DNA from: Pyrenopolyporus hunteri
Lineage: Eukaryota; Ascomycota; Sordariomycetes; Xylariales; Hypoxylaceae
DNA length: 64,000 bases
NCBI GenBank assembly: GCA_902806595.1
Contig: CADCXC010000035.1
Location: forward strand, 372,001-436,000
Direction: 5' to 3'
Numbering within the stretch: position 1 is the stretch's first letter; the number at the start of each line of letters is the position of its first letter. The notes under the pieces are model-generated. The model saw only the letters and a list, made by a program, of their open reading frames with translations, did not search any database and was not told where the DNA came from. Shown in pieces: positions 53,735 through 63,238 of this stretch. A program made the translations under genes and the position numbers.

Positions 53735-54015
53735 TATTATAATTTAATACGATTAAATTAATTTTATTAAAAAATAAATATCGAAATTTTAATTAATTAC
53801 GCCATTAAAATTTATATATAAAATCGTAATTTAATTTTTTTTTTTTTTTTTTTTTTATAATATTAATAAAATTTTATTTTTAATTTTTAATATTACACGC
53901 CGTATTAAAATTAAACCGCGGTTTTATATATAAATTTTAATTACGTAATCGATCGAAGTTTTAATACCAATTATTTAATAAAATTAAATTAATTATATCG
54001 AATTATAATAAAAAG
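53735..54015. repeat. Palindromic MITE-like copy of repeat A
   Basis: Two arms of about 80-100 bp (53735-53830 and 53932-54015) are inverted copies of each other. They enclose a core of poly-T, ATAATATTAATAAAA and ATATTACACGCCG. The inner ends are AAATCGTAATTT and AAACCGCGGTTT. This is the layout of a small non-autonomous inverted-repeat transposon, decayed by RIP. Confidence 0.5.
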
Positions 54016-54129
54016 GAAAATTACAAAATTTATATATATTAAAATAAAATAACGAAATTATTTCGTATTACATTATCGATAATTTATTACTTTTTAAAAA
54101 TCATATATAATAATGTAATTTTATATTAA

Positions 54130-54265
54130 AATATTTATTATAACGATAATAATAATAAATATATTTTTATTAAATATTTCGTTATTTTACGCGACGAAAA
54201 TTTAAAATATAAATTTTTAAAAAAAATATAAATATCGATTAATACGAAATTAATTTATTTATAAT
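54130..54265 (+). repeat. Dispersed repeat B, second copy
   Basis: Nearly the same series of words as 33810-33945 in the same order, including TTTCGTTATTTTACG and ATCGATTAATACGAAATTAA. It lies about 250 bp from the right terminal repeat. Confidence 0.55.
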
Positions 54266-54521
54266 TTTTAAATATATATAATTTAATTAATTTTTTTTAT
54301 TTTTTTACTTTTTATTATATAATTATATAATTTTATTTCGATTATTTATTAACGATTTTTTATTCGCTTAATATTATATATTTACGATAACTTTTTTATT
54401 ATAATTTTATTTAATTTATAAAAAATAAATTTATTATTTTTTTTAATTATATTATAAATTTATTATTTAATTAAATAATTATATAATTTAATGGTATATA
54501 CTTTATAACCCCTTATGATTT

Positions 54522-54610
54522 TCACGTGACTACATCTAAAAAATAAGCTTAACATCTGGAAATTCTTTAAATTAACGGTTTAACGGAAAATCCTCTTACG
54601 GTCCGGCGTG
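54522..54610 (-). repeat. Right terminal inverted repeat (89 bp)
   Basis: Reverse complement of the left arm. It ends GGTCCGGCGTG at the outer edge and carries TCACGTGA at 54522-54529. Several C positions of the left arm are T here (read on the same strand), including CpA to TpA changes, so this arm is more mutated. Confidence 0.85.
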
Positions 54611-54616
54611 CCAAGT
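54611..54616. repeat. Right target-site duplication CCAAGT
   Basis: Directly follows the right terminal repeat and matches the hexamer at 32813-32818. Confidence 0.75.
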
Positions 54617-55314
54617 CTTAAAAAGGGATCTCGCCGATCTTAGTAAGCCAGGCTTTAGCGAACCAACCAGGCAGAAGAACGTTAAGATAGCGGCGCACCA
54701 CCAAGTCTCAACACTTTAGTTTCGAGCGGTTCTATAATATTTAATACTTCAACAATCTGTATTTAATATGGGATAATTCTACCATTCCTTCGTATCGAAT
54801 TCTTTAATTTTCACTGAACGGAAACCCCAAGTAGACTCACCCTATAACGACGGATTCGAATGTTATGCGTAGCTCCGGAGCATTATATTCGTTTCTTAAA
54901 CTTCAGCCACTGAGTACCTATTGTTATGGAGCGCGTCGTTTATTTTGGCGTCCTTCTGCATTATCTAGAACGATAGGTACTATATATGTCGGCACCAAGG
55001 AACCTGCCTCATACGATTCATATCATCGAATGATGTAAAGTATTGGATTTCACTTAAAATAACATAGCGGCAAACACCATAGGTCAAGAACTTTTTGTTG
55101 TGGCTTAGCCATCTATTTCATTATGAGACCTGCCAGGCACGAGCTGACCGCGTCATGAAGAGTGTACTCATCTGCTATTCTATTGGCGACCGAAACGACG
55201 AGTTACCTATGTACTTCGCGGCCTTCAGATGAGGTTCACGCTGGACCTGCTTCTTAATCCTCATCACCCGCTAAGCACGCCTCATATCGCAACTTTCGGA
55301 TACGTTTTATCCTA
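54617..55314. other. Right flank of the element, no supported gene
   Basis: Ordinary composition returns immediately after the CCAAGT repeat. No conserved frame was recognised. Confidence 0.5.
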
Positions 55315-55742
55315 ATGGATCCGACTCCTTCATATCCATGCAATAAGAATGTTGATACCGCATCCGACTGTGTGTTATCGTTAGAGGTGATTAGAGCTCT
55401 AGAAATAAGGCTTGACGACTGTCAGCTAGGTAATGAGAATGACAAGCTATTCATTCCCAACGGAACACCAGAGCAGATATTAGGAGAAAATATCGCCCCC
55501 CGCATCCTGTCAGAACGGTCCGTTTTTCGCGGTAAACCCGGTATTATTGAAGAATATATACGGAGGGTACGTGGGCAAAATCCTCCGTTCCGTGAGATAT
55601 CGGCGTAACTCCTTTTGACGGACACGCTTGAAGCAACCAAGCCGTCCGTTGGCCTGGACATTAGCGACTTCACCCTCCCGACCCCAGACCCGAGACTAGT
55701 CACATCATACGAACTTTCGGGCTTTCACAATGACGAATACTG
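55315..55742 (+). pseudogene. Decayed fungal-specific protein fragment
   Basis: An ATG frame of 97 codons ends in TAA at 55606-55608. The same frame then stays open for another 44 codons to 55742. The joined segment, with FREISA before the stop and LEATKPSVGLDISDFTLP after it, looks like the N-terminal region seen in fungal proteins linked to kinase-like domains (an aromatic-basic-IFA motif, then hydrophobic residues and D-X-LP). This family link is from memory and weak. The stop may come from a C-to-T change. The DNA after 55742 continues in broken frames to about 55980. Confidence 0.3.
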
Positions 55743-56029
55743 AACAGATGGAGGTCTCTGGCCAACTCAGGCTTAAACCGCTCTTCGCCTACGTAATATC
55801 TCCGTGAGGCAATGGTGCCTATTGGCACTTCATTTCAACAGACAGGACAGTATCATCCATTATACATTCACGCATGACCATGTTCTGCCCTTCCTTCGGA
55901 ACGACTCAACATGGCCTGGCCACCTAATGGTGTCGTATCCTTCGAATGATTCGGTTAGGTACGGTTCTTCCAGCGAGGTCTAGAGAGTGAGGATCCATCC
56001 AAACCATCATGACTTCGGCGACTATGGAG

Positions 56030-56274
56030 TAAGTTACAGGATGTTCCAAACCTAGAGATTATGCAGCTCACCAATTAACTCAGATCAGTAACCCAGATCA
56101 CCAGTTTCCAATTAAGAAGCTACGGGTACCCGAATATGGGGGTTTTGCGCAAGAAATTGAAGTGTTCAAACATTACCTATTTCAGTTTCCGGATCGCGGT
56201 TCTTTTCGTTTCCTGTATTTATTACTCCGTACTAAGATAATACAGCTGTATCCCTCGAGTGAAAGTTACGGGTG
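56030..56274 (+). pseudogene. Possible decayed exon
   Basis: A frame open from just after a TAA near 56030 to a TGA at 56272-56274 encodes about 80 residues of mixed composition, including DYAAHQLTQISNPDHQFPI and EYGGFAQEIEVFKHYL. A short ATG-started frame (MTSATME) lies directly before the TAA in the same register. CAA to TAA by RIP would explain the interruption. No family was recognised. It may be the 5' part of the gene fragment at 56789-57576. Confidence 0.25.
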
Positions 56275-56788
56275 ATCCTTTCGGAAACATACCTTTACGT
56301 CCCACGTATATGGATCTTCCTCAGCCAGAAATTGGTATCAAGCTGGCACGGAGTAGTTAAGGCATTCGAACTGCCTAGTCACTCCCCGAAGCTCGCGGTG
56401 AGAGACGAAACATTTAGAGTGACTATAACCCGCACACATAAGTTTTTCGACGTCCTAACCGCGATTTGGATGCATACCGCGGTCGCGAATTCGGATGTCG
56501 ACGAGGATTCATTTGCTACGGCTGCAACCCATTAAGAGAACAGCAATATCACTCTTTCCGCCATGTCCAACTATTCAACGGAGAAAATTCGCAGAATAAA
56601 AAGGGCTCGTGACTAGGTACTTGGAAGGAGGCTACAGGACATCATCTACTTACGTTGGGTATTTCTGCTGAGTTAGGTACAGTTGGATCGTTTTCATGAT
56701 ATGGTTGGGGGGGAAGCAACGAGGGATATCTCAAACTCGTTAACAGCATGAATATTGAAGCGTAAAGGGAAGGAAAGGATTGTTTCAG

Positions 56789-57576
56789 TTGGGCAATGAT
56801 CGAGGAGGCTAGATCGGCACGAGAGATTGGTAAGAGAATAGGGGAAGAGGTGGAGGCCACAAAACGCCAGCTAGACAAAGCCCATTCCTCGGCCCAAGAA
56901 GCGCTCAAAACTCGCGAAGATAATTCCTCGAAGGAAACGGACGAGATCACTGGCCTATTTTCGGAGAGGTTTAATGATATAATCACCAGGTTCGACAGCC
57001 TGGGCGCCCAATGTCGTCTCATCGTTGGATGTATCTCTTTCAGTATGGAAATAGTGAGTTATACCTCAGCTTTCGGGAGTAAGCTAGGTACCTACCTACC
57101 GTATGAAATCTCCTAACGCGTAGAAAATAGATAAGTGAACTATCAAGGTAAAAAACCCTAACCAGTGCCGAGAATTCCAAGTTTGCCACAGGCATCTCTT
57201 ATATGGCCATGATGTATCTTCCCTTAACGACGAGGGCGGCAGGTTCCCGAAATCAAATACTGCGGTATACCGCCTAACAGAATATATTACCTAGGCCGTG
57301 TTCATTCTGCCTCTTTCCCAGTGAACTAACAACTGGAGAGACTGGCGATATTAAACGGTAGATGCTAGGGACGGTTCCTCTCCAAATTCCGGCTCCTGAA
57401 GCCCGAGAAATACGACGGCGCCGCTAGTGGTCTCCGGTTATACATGGCTCTACATTTTAACCTCTATCGCTTTGACTTTGATCACCTACTTCGGCTTTCA
57501 ATTCTGGGCCCGCAAAGGGGGCGCGCCTCCGCCCTCGCCAGTGTGTGATTTCTCATTCGCCGACTTCAAAAGGTAA
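56789..57576 (+). CDS. 3' part of a multi-exon membrane protein gene, possibly CorA-like
   Basis: Exon 56789-57053 follows a TTTCAG acceptor and encodes a charged coiled-coil (AREIGKRIGEEVEATKRQL and on). A GTGAGT donor at 57054 and a CTAAC...CCAAG acceptor at 57181 join it in frame to a membrane segment (ATGISYMAMMYLPLTT). After further unresolved introns, a second hydrophobic segment (TWLYILTSIALTLITYFGF) is followed by a basic tail and TAA at 57574-57576. Coiled coil plus two C-terminal membrane helices with a FLPLT-like word recalls fungal CorA-like proteins, but the signature GMN was not seen. The 5' end and the junctions between 57242 and 57405 are not resolved. It may be a pseudogene. 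Confidence 0.35.
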
Positions 57577-57599
57577 TAGATGCCTGATTCTGTAGTCGA

Positions 57600-57905
57600 C
57601 ACCTCCGATTGTTGGTCGATGGGTTTTATCATGGCGTGGTAGGTTCCTTCGAAAAATTCCCTTTGTTAGTAGAGTTGAAGGTGTCAACGGGGATGGCAAT
57701 TATGATGACGCGAAGAACCTTCCACGGTACGAGGACTCATCTGCTTCCTCGAAGTCGCAAAGCCTAGACTATTTGCAGGCGACACCTCTCCAAGGCCCAT
57801 GAGGAAATCTAACGGCTGACGTTTGGATCCTATCGCGTCGGGTTGTAGAAAGGAGACGCCTTGCCTTTTAAGGCGTGACGGAAACGTTGCATTAGTTACC
57901 AAGCT
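57600..57905 (-). pseudogene. Unrecognised C-terminal gene fragment
   Basis: A minus-strand frame at 57902-57684 reads like real protein (FPSRLKRQGVSFLQPD, then GLGEVSPANSLGFATSRKQ). A one-base shift after about 57710 continues as IIIAIPVDTFNSTNKGNF to a stop near 57626. The upstream side is closed by stops. No family was recognised. The shift suggests decay. Confidence 0.25.
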
Positions 57906-60344
57906 CGTATTCTTCTCTATATCTTCGCTTTATAACTACATTCTATGCGGGATTCTTCGCCTTTGCTAGATTGGACTGCTATGTAGTATTGGCGGCCCTA
58001 CGACAATTGATTCCCAGGTAAAGGGGCAGAACTGCTTAGGGAATCGGGGGTAATCAAGTATTTTTAGGCCGAGTGACAGCAGGGAAAAATATAATTCAAC
58101 TAGAGGATACTTGCATCGCGATTTCTTAGGTCTTCTATCAGGATTAACGTTTGGAAAGGCATGGCAATTTCTTAGGGTTTAAGTCGGTGAAATGAATTAG
58201 ATGTCCGAGGGATGACCCATAGGTTGGTTCACGATGACTGTTGGGAATTAAAGGCCTTGAAAGTTTATATAATTTTAATGTTATCTAAGTCTGTTACCTA
58301 ATGTATCTTTTGCTTTGGATTAGGTATGTTCTTTTTATTTTTATTATTTTTATTTTTGCTTTGGTAAGGGCCGTAACGGAGCCGTTATATTGTATTTGGC
58401 TTTGCTGGACACTTCGGAAGTTGACGGTGCGTTGACGTTGTTGATACGCCTCACTTTTATAAACGGCCTGTGTTGGTTGTCGGGTTTCACTAGCGGGCGA
58501 TCTACGTACGCGTATTAGCTACCTAGGTAGGTAGGTACCTACACATGTCATACCGGTGTACTACACCGTTTGCCGTGAAATAAAATAGAAACCACCCAAT
58601 GAGTAACCGATGATAACGCTATGCTACCCACGGGGCTTCAAATAGGGGTCAAGTGAGCGTACGAGGTAGAGGTAGGAGAGAGAATGGTCGGTCAGTATAC
58701 CGCATGCATTGGGTCATCTTTGTTAGCGGATGTGGGGGCATCTCTCCCCAGATAGGCAATAGACAACACTTATAAGTGGATAGGATTGTCTTTTCACGTG
58801 TAGGAGCTTTGGAGATTGTCTGACGGTCTGACATGGCCTATCATTCACTTACATAAAATATGTATGTGCGTATGTAACTGTGGTCTATGCTTTGCTGAAT
58901 CCGGCGTAAACACGAGGCGGTCCTAACATCCCCTGTATTAGTCGAAGGGAAAAGGGGAAAAGGGGTTCTTCAGTAAAAGCAGAAGAGCAAGAGAGTAAGG
59001 AGAGCTAGGAGAGCAGGAGAGCACGTGTAGGTTATGCCAAGGATTAGATTTGAGTCAAGTATTTGCAAATTACGGGATTACACAGCAGCTGATCCAGGGT
59101 CATTAATTGAAATAGCTGCAGGGCGTTACCGCTGTGTGGCTGGCAGAGCTCCGATACTGGAAACGGATTCTAAGCCAATCAAGCTTGCAACCCTGCCACC
59201 CCTAGCTCGATTGTGTCATACCATTGTTATCTGAGGTGAGTCTCACGGAGCGCAAGCTACATACGTCGACAGGCCCAGCTGTACAGTATGCGGAGTTATA
59301 CTGATCGCGAGCGCAAGGGGCCCGGGAATCCATCGCCAGCCATAGGTAGAGGCATCTTCCAAGTTAAAGATATTCGGGGCGTTAAGAAAGGAAACCGAAT
59401 TGATTAGGTAACCTTCTCGGGCATTCTCGCGCCTCTCTGAGCCTTTGCTCCGGTGGCAAAGCTGTCGCATTTTCAGGGTCCAAAGGCTGCATAATGGACC
59501 CGATACCACAAATGCATGTACACGATGGCTAGGCACATGAATCTGAAGCTACCCGGGGTCTCGATAAGATACGGTGCAAGAGGTGGCTAGCGATACCTCT
59601 TATCGCTGGCCAATTGATTCAGGGATCTCTCAACAGATTCGAACGCTCTATGCCGGTTTAGGTGTTCATCGGCAACCGCGTGAGCCGGAACCGATTGGGA
59701 TGATCCCGTCTGCTCCCATGTTGACTCCATACCTACATGTCGCTGCTCCATACCAAAGTGCGCGCACTATGTAAATTCCGATTATGGCATTTTTGCCTTC
59801 CATGGCGTGTATTTTACTTTTCTCGAGGCGATTTACAGACCGGACGTTCTTCTGACGAAAATATAGTATAGACTATTGAGTAACACTAGAAAAAGAAGAA
59901 GAGAGCCAAGCTAACAATTACCTTACCTAAGTATAGACTTCAATAGGTACAAAGTATCCGATGTAAGACGATGATGACTGAGTTTGTACTGCGCGTAGCG
60001 TATATACATGTAGTAGGCCTTCAAGGTACACATTATGAGAGGTACCTAGGTAGGTACAATACCTAGCTTTAACCAGCCTCGGACGTTTCCACCAACACGC
60101 CAAGCTCGGTCCCCTTAGGTGTTAGTAAGAAGGTCAGCCTGCGTAAGGTACTGCCGCTAATCCTGGTGCGAGTTAGCACGTCCGCCCTTATCTGGTTGGC
60201 CCAGCGGCTGTGTGCGTCACCTGCACCACTCCGCGCTGGGGAAGGCAGCCATGACTACGCTAGTCCAAGTTACCTCGCCGACCCCCTGTAAGCTTCTGTG
60301 CTTTGCTTGTGGCAACCACCTTTATCTCGCCCGCTTTCGCTCGA
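57906..60344. other. Gene-poor stretch before the protease gene
   Basis: No conserved frame was seen. T-rich low-complexity DNA lies at 58325-58365. CCTA/TAGG palindromic arrays lie at 58520-58545 and 60040-60058. The right part is upstream DNA of the protease. Confidence 0.5.
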
Positions 60345-60425
60345 CGAAGCTTCCTTCTTCCCTTCTTCTTCTTTTCCTTCTCCCATCTCTCGATCATCTC
60401 ATCCTTTCCATCATCAACACACAAA
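60345..60425 (+). promoter_or_regulatory. Pyrimidine-rich leader of the protease gene
   Basis: A dense CTTC/TTCC tract runs up to CATCATCAACAC, about 190 bp before the start codon. Such CT blocks commonly sit just before transcription starts in filamentous fungi. Longer open frames that begin at 60212 or 60303 run through this tract into the gene, but they are low complexity and lie before the signal peptide. Confidence 0.5.
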
Positions 60426-60608
60426 TCATCCTCGTCTCTTGCGGCATATTACTCTCCTACCGGGCACCATTCGCTTGGTTTCTCGGGGTTCCCCCTTTTC
60501 TGGTGTTTTCCCTCTTCCTTTTCAAGTCGCAGGCAGACTTATCATTCACTGGTGCATTGTTATCGGTCCACGATCATCTGTTATCCATCAACATTCATCA
60601 TCCTCATC

Positions 60609-62267
60609 ATGAGGGGCATCTTCGCTCTCTCGCTCGCCTACGCTGCGGCAGCAGCACCCTCGTTTAGCTACGAGACCATCCATGATGGGACCGCTCCCGT
60701 CATCTCATCCTCTACGGCCGAAGAGGTCCCCAACTCCTACATCATCAAGTTCAAGAGCCATGTGACCGAATCTTCGGCCGCCAGCCATCACTCGTGGGTC
60801 CAGAAGATCCACGGTGACCGCGAAGAAGAGCGACTAGAGCTTCGAAAGCGTGGCCAAATTCCTCTGTTAGGCGATGCCGCCGACGCCTACAAGGGGTTGA
60901 AACATACCCTGAAGATCGGTACCGAATTCCTCGGATACGCCGGTCACTTCGACGACTCGGTGATCGAGGAGGTTCGAAGACATCCTGACGTAAGTTTCCA
61001 ATGAATTGATTCTGTTGATGATAAGTCGCTTGAAATGATTTGATTAACACCGCGATTTCAGGTCGAGTTCATCGAGAAGGATTCCATCGTGTACGCTCTA
61101 GAGGAGAACGAACCGGACCTAGAGAAGAACGCGCCCTGGGGATTGGCCCGAATTTCCCATCGTAAACAACTCTCATTCGGTACATATAACAAGTACCTCT
61201 ACGCCGCCGAGGGTGGTGAGGGTGTTGACGTTTATGTTATTGACACTGGCTGTAACACTGAGCACGTCGACTTCGAAGGTCGTGCATCTTGGGGCAAGAC
61301 CATCCCTACCGGTGATGAGGACGTCGATGGCAATGGCCACGGCACTCACTGCTCTGGCACTATTGCCGGTAAGAAATACGGTGTTGCTAAGAAGGCGAAG
61401 GTTCACGCCGTGAAGGTTCTCCGATCTAATGGATCTGGCACCATGTCCGATGTCATGAAGGGTGTTGAGTGGGCTGCCGAGGCACACATTGAACAAGTTG
61501 CCAAGGCTAAGAAGGGTACTCGTAAGGGCTTCAAGGGATCTACTGCCAACATGTCTCTGGGTGGCGGTAAATCTCCTGCCTTGGACCAGGCTGTGAACGC
61601 TGCCGTTTCGGCTGGTCTGCACTTCGCCGTCGCTGCCGGAAACGATGATGCCGATGCCTGCAAGTATTCCCCTGCCGCCGCCGAGAAGGCTATCACGGTC
61701 GGCGCCAGTGCCCTTGATGACAGCCGTGCCTACTTCTCCAACTGGGGCAAGTGTGTCGACATCTTCGGACCCGGCCTTAACATTCAGTCGACTTGGATCG
61801 GTAGCAAGACTGCTATTAACACCATTTCCGGCACTTCTATGGCCTCCCCTCATATCTGCGGTCTGACCGCCTACTTCCTTTCCCTGCAGCCCAGCCAGGA
61901 CTCCGAATACGGCTTGGCCGAGATTACCCCTGAGAAGCTCAAGTCTAACATCATTTCAATTGCTACCAAGGGAATACTCTCCGACGTTCCTTCGGACACG
62001 CCCAACCTGCTTGCCTGGAACGGTGGTGGCTACTCCAACTACAGCAAGATTGTTGAGGAGGGTGGCTACGTTGCTGAGGCTGAGGCTGACAAGTCGATCA
62101 GCATCGATGAGCTCGAGAAGGCCATCGAGCACGACTTCAACGTGGTATCCGGCACCATCGTCAAGGGCGTCTCTTCGCTCTCTGGCAAGGCCGAGGAGCT
62201 CTCCCACAAGATCCACGAGGTCGTTGATGAGGAGCTCAGGGAGTTTTTCGACGAACTCCGTGTATAA
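60609..62267 (+). CDS. Vacuolar subtilisin-type serine protease (S8A), two exons
   Basis: Predicted 528-residue preproprotease of the cerevisin / PrB / PepC (Alp2) type that degrades proteins in the vacuole. Exon 1 is 60609-60989 and exon 2 is 61062-62267. The 72-nt intron is GTAAGT...TTTCAG. The ATG at 60609 is chosen because it starts a signal peptide (MRGIFALSLAYAAAAAP). An I9 propeptide follows (SYIIKFKSH to about 136). The catalytic triad is Asp188 (VIDTG), His220 (GNGHGTHCSG) and Ser386 (GTSMASPH), with oxyanion Asn321 (AAGN). After the protease domain an acidic, helical C-terminal extension (about 455-528) ends EFFDELRV, which fits the vacuolar subgroup and not secreted alkaline proteases. 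Codon use is strongly C-ending, suggesting high expression. Confidence 0.95.
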
Positions 62268-63238
62268 AGCAGTGTAGTATTGTAATACCCAGGTAGCTGA
62301 CTTTCCAGGTGCTGGAATACTGGGCATCTGGCGAGTTTTCGGGTAGAGCATAGATCGTTGAAGAGAAGTGTTTCGCGGACGCGCGGTCTCCTTGCTTATC
62401 ATCTATAATTGTACACGCAGGGATGGGACTTTTTTTTGGTAGTATGGTTACGTCTTACCCGGCCTGTCTAATAAAGGCCGAATAACAGCTCTATTATTAC
62501 CATGTGCTATTGTCTATCTTGAAGTGAGTTGACTTTACGATCGTAGACCTATTTAATTTATTTCCATGGATTTCTAGTGGGTTGAGTTAGTACCGCGAGC
62601 TCACCTGAATTCTTAGTTGCTGATACTTATGTCTAAAATGCCTCGAGGGATTGTTAGACTCGAACATGCGAAGTGGTAAAACGCTGATGATATTGTGAAG
62701 GTACTTGAATGGTCCTTCACCAGGTACCGTACTACTTCAGAGGTACTCATTTTCCCTGTAAGGGGAATCGCCATGGATATGCTCGTAATACCTCTAAATG
62801 TGGAAGGCACGAAAGACATGTAACTATTCGCATAGCATGTGCTACCCATATCGCCACGACTTCCTGTGGACGATAGGCATCGATCACACATGGAAGTAGC
62901 GCTCTACTCTGGGTTGTCACCTACCCATCTCGTCTGCGGTCGAGTTCGTACGTGACGAATCTTCTACAAACTCCGCCGCAATTGTTTCTATCTTCACTTA
63001 TTCCCATCTTAACACATGCATTCATCGAACTTCAGCCCTATCATCTCCAATCGAGATCTTCCACATTGAAAAGGGTGCTTTTTGGTTAACTTATATTTCA
63101 CGAGGGCTTTCGAGGTGATTTATTGCCACCGTTGGATCGCCTAGTCCTTTGATGTTCTCCTCGCGGATTCAAACCGCCTCTTAGACCCCTTTACTCTCAT
63201 TTCCCCGTGTCCAAACAGATTACCAAATTTTGATCGGA
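62268..63238. other. Intergenic, no supported gene
   Basis: 3' flank of the protease, then the 5' flank of the next plus-strand gene. The bases just before 63239 are pyrimidine-rich in places (63180-63210). No RNA gene was recognised. Confidence 0.5.

Larger units (their letters stand above)
32819..54610. mobile_element. 21.8-kb RIP-degraded terminal-inverted-repeat element
   Basis: An A+T-rich block of 21,792 bp is bounded by 89-bp inverted repeats and a 6-bp target duplication. The interior is almost entirely A and T, and most remaining C is in CpG, which is what RIP leaves after converting CpA to TpA on both strands. Stops saturate every frame, so no transposase or cargo can be read; the longest listed frames are low-complexity Phe/Ile/Lys strings. 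Size, long TIRs and a 6-bp duplication are compatible with Maverick/Polinton-type elements, but other superfamilies with 6-bp duplications, or a smaller transposon swollen by nested insertions, fit equally. Dispersed repeats and three minisatellites inside support nesting. It is probably constitutive heterochromatin. Confidence 0.75.

Noticed and set aside
32908..54521. Regional centromere
   Set aside because: RIP-rich A+T DNA is typical of fungal centromeres, but this block is only 21.8 kb with sharp edges made by TIRs and a target duplication. CENP-A mapping would be needed to revive the idea.
32908..54521. Mitochondrial DNA insertion
   Set aside because: The A+T level could suggest it, but no mitochondrial gene, tRNA or rRNA word is seen, and the CpG-only cytosines point to RIP.
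61173..61853. 226-codon antisense frame over the protease
   Set aside because: Shadow of a strongly codon-biased gene. The plus strand has the full S8 catalytic triad.
62630..62720. Possible tRNA (word ACTCGAAC near 62657)
   Set aside because: The flanking bases cannot pair as T or acceptor stems. No other tRNA or 5S rRNA box was found in the window.
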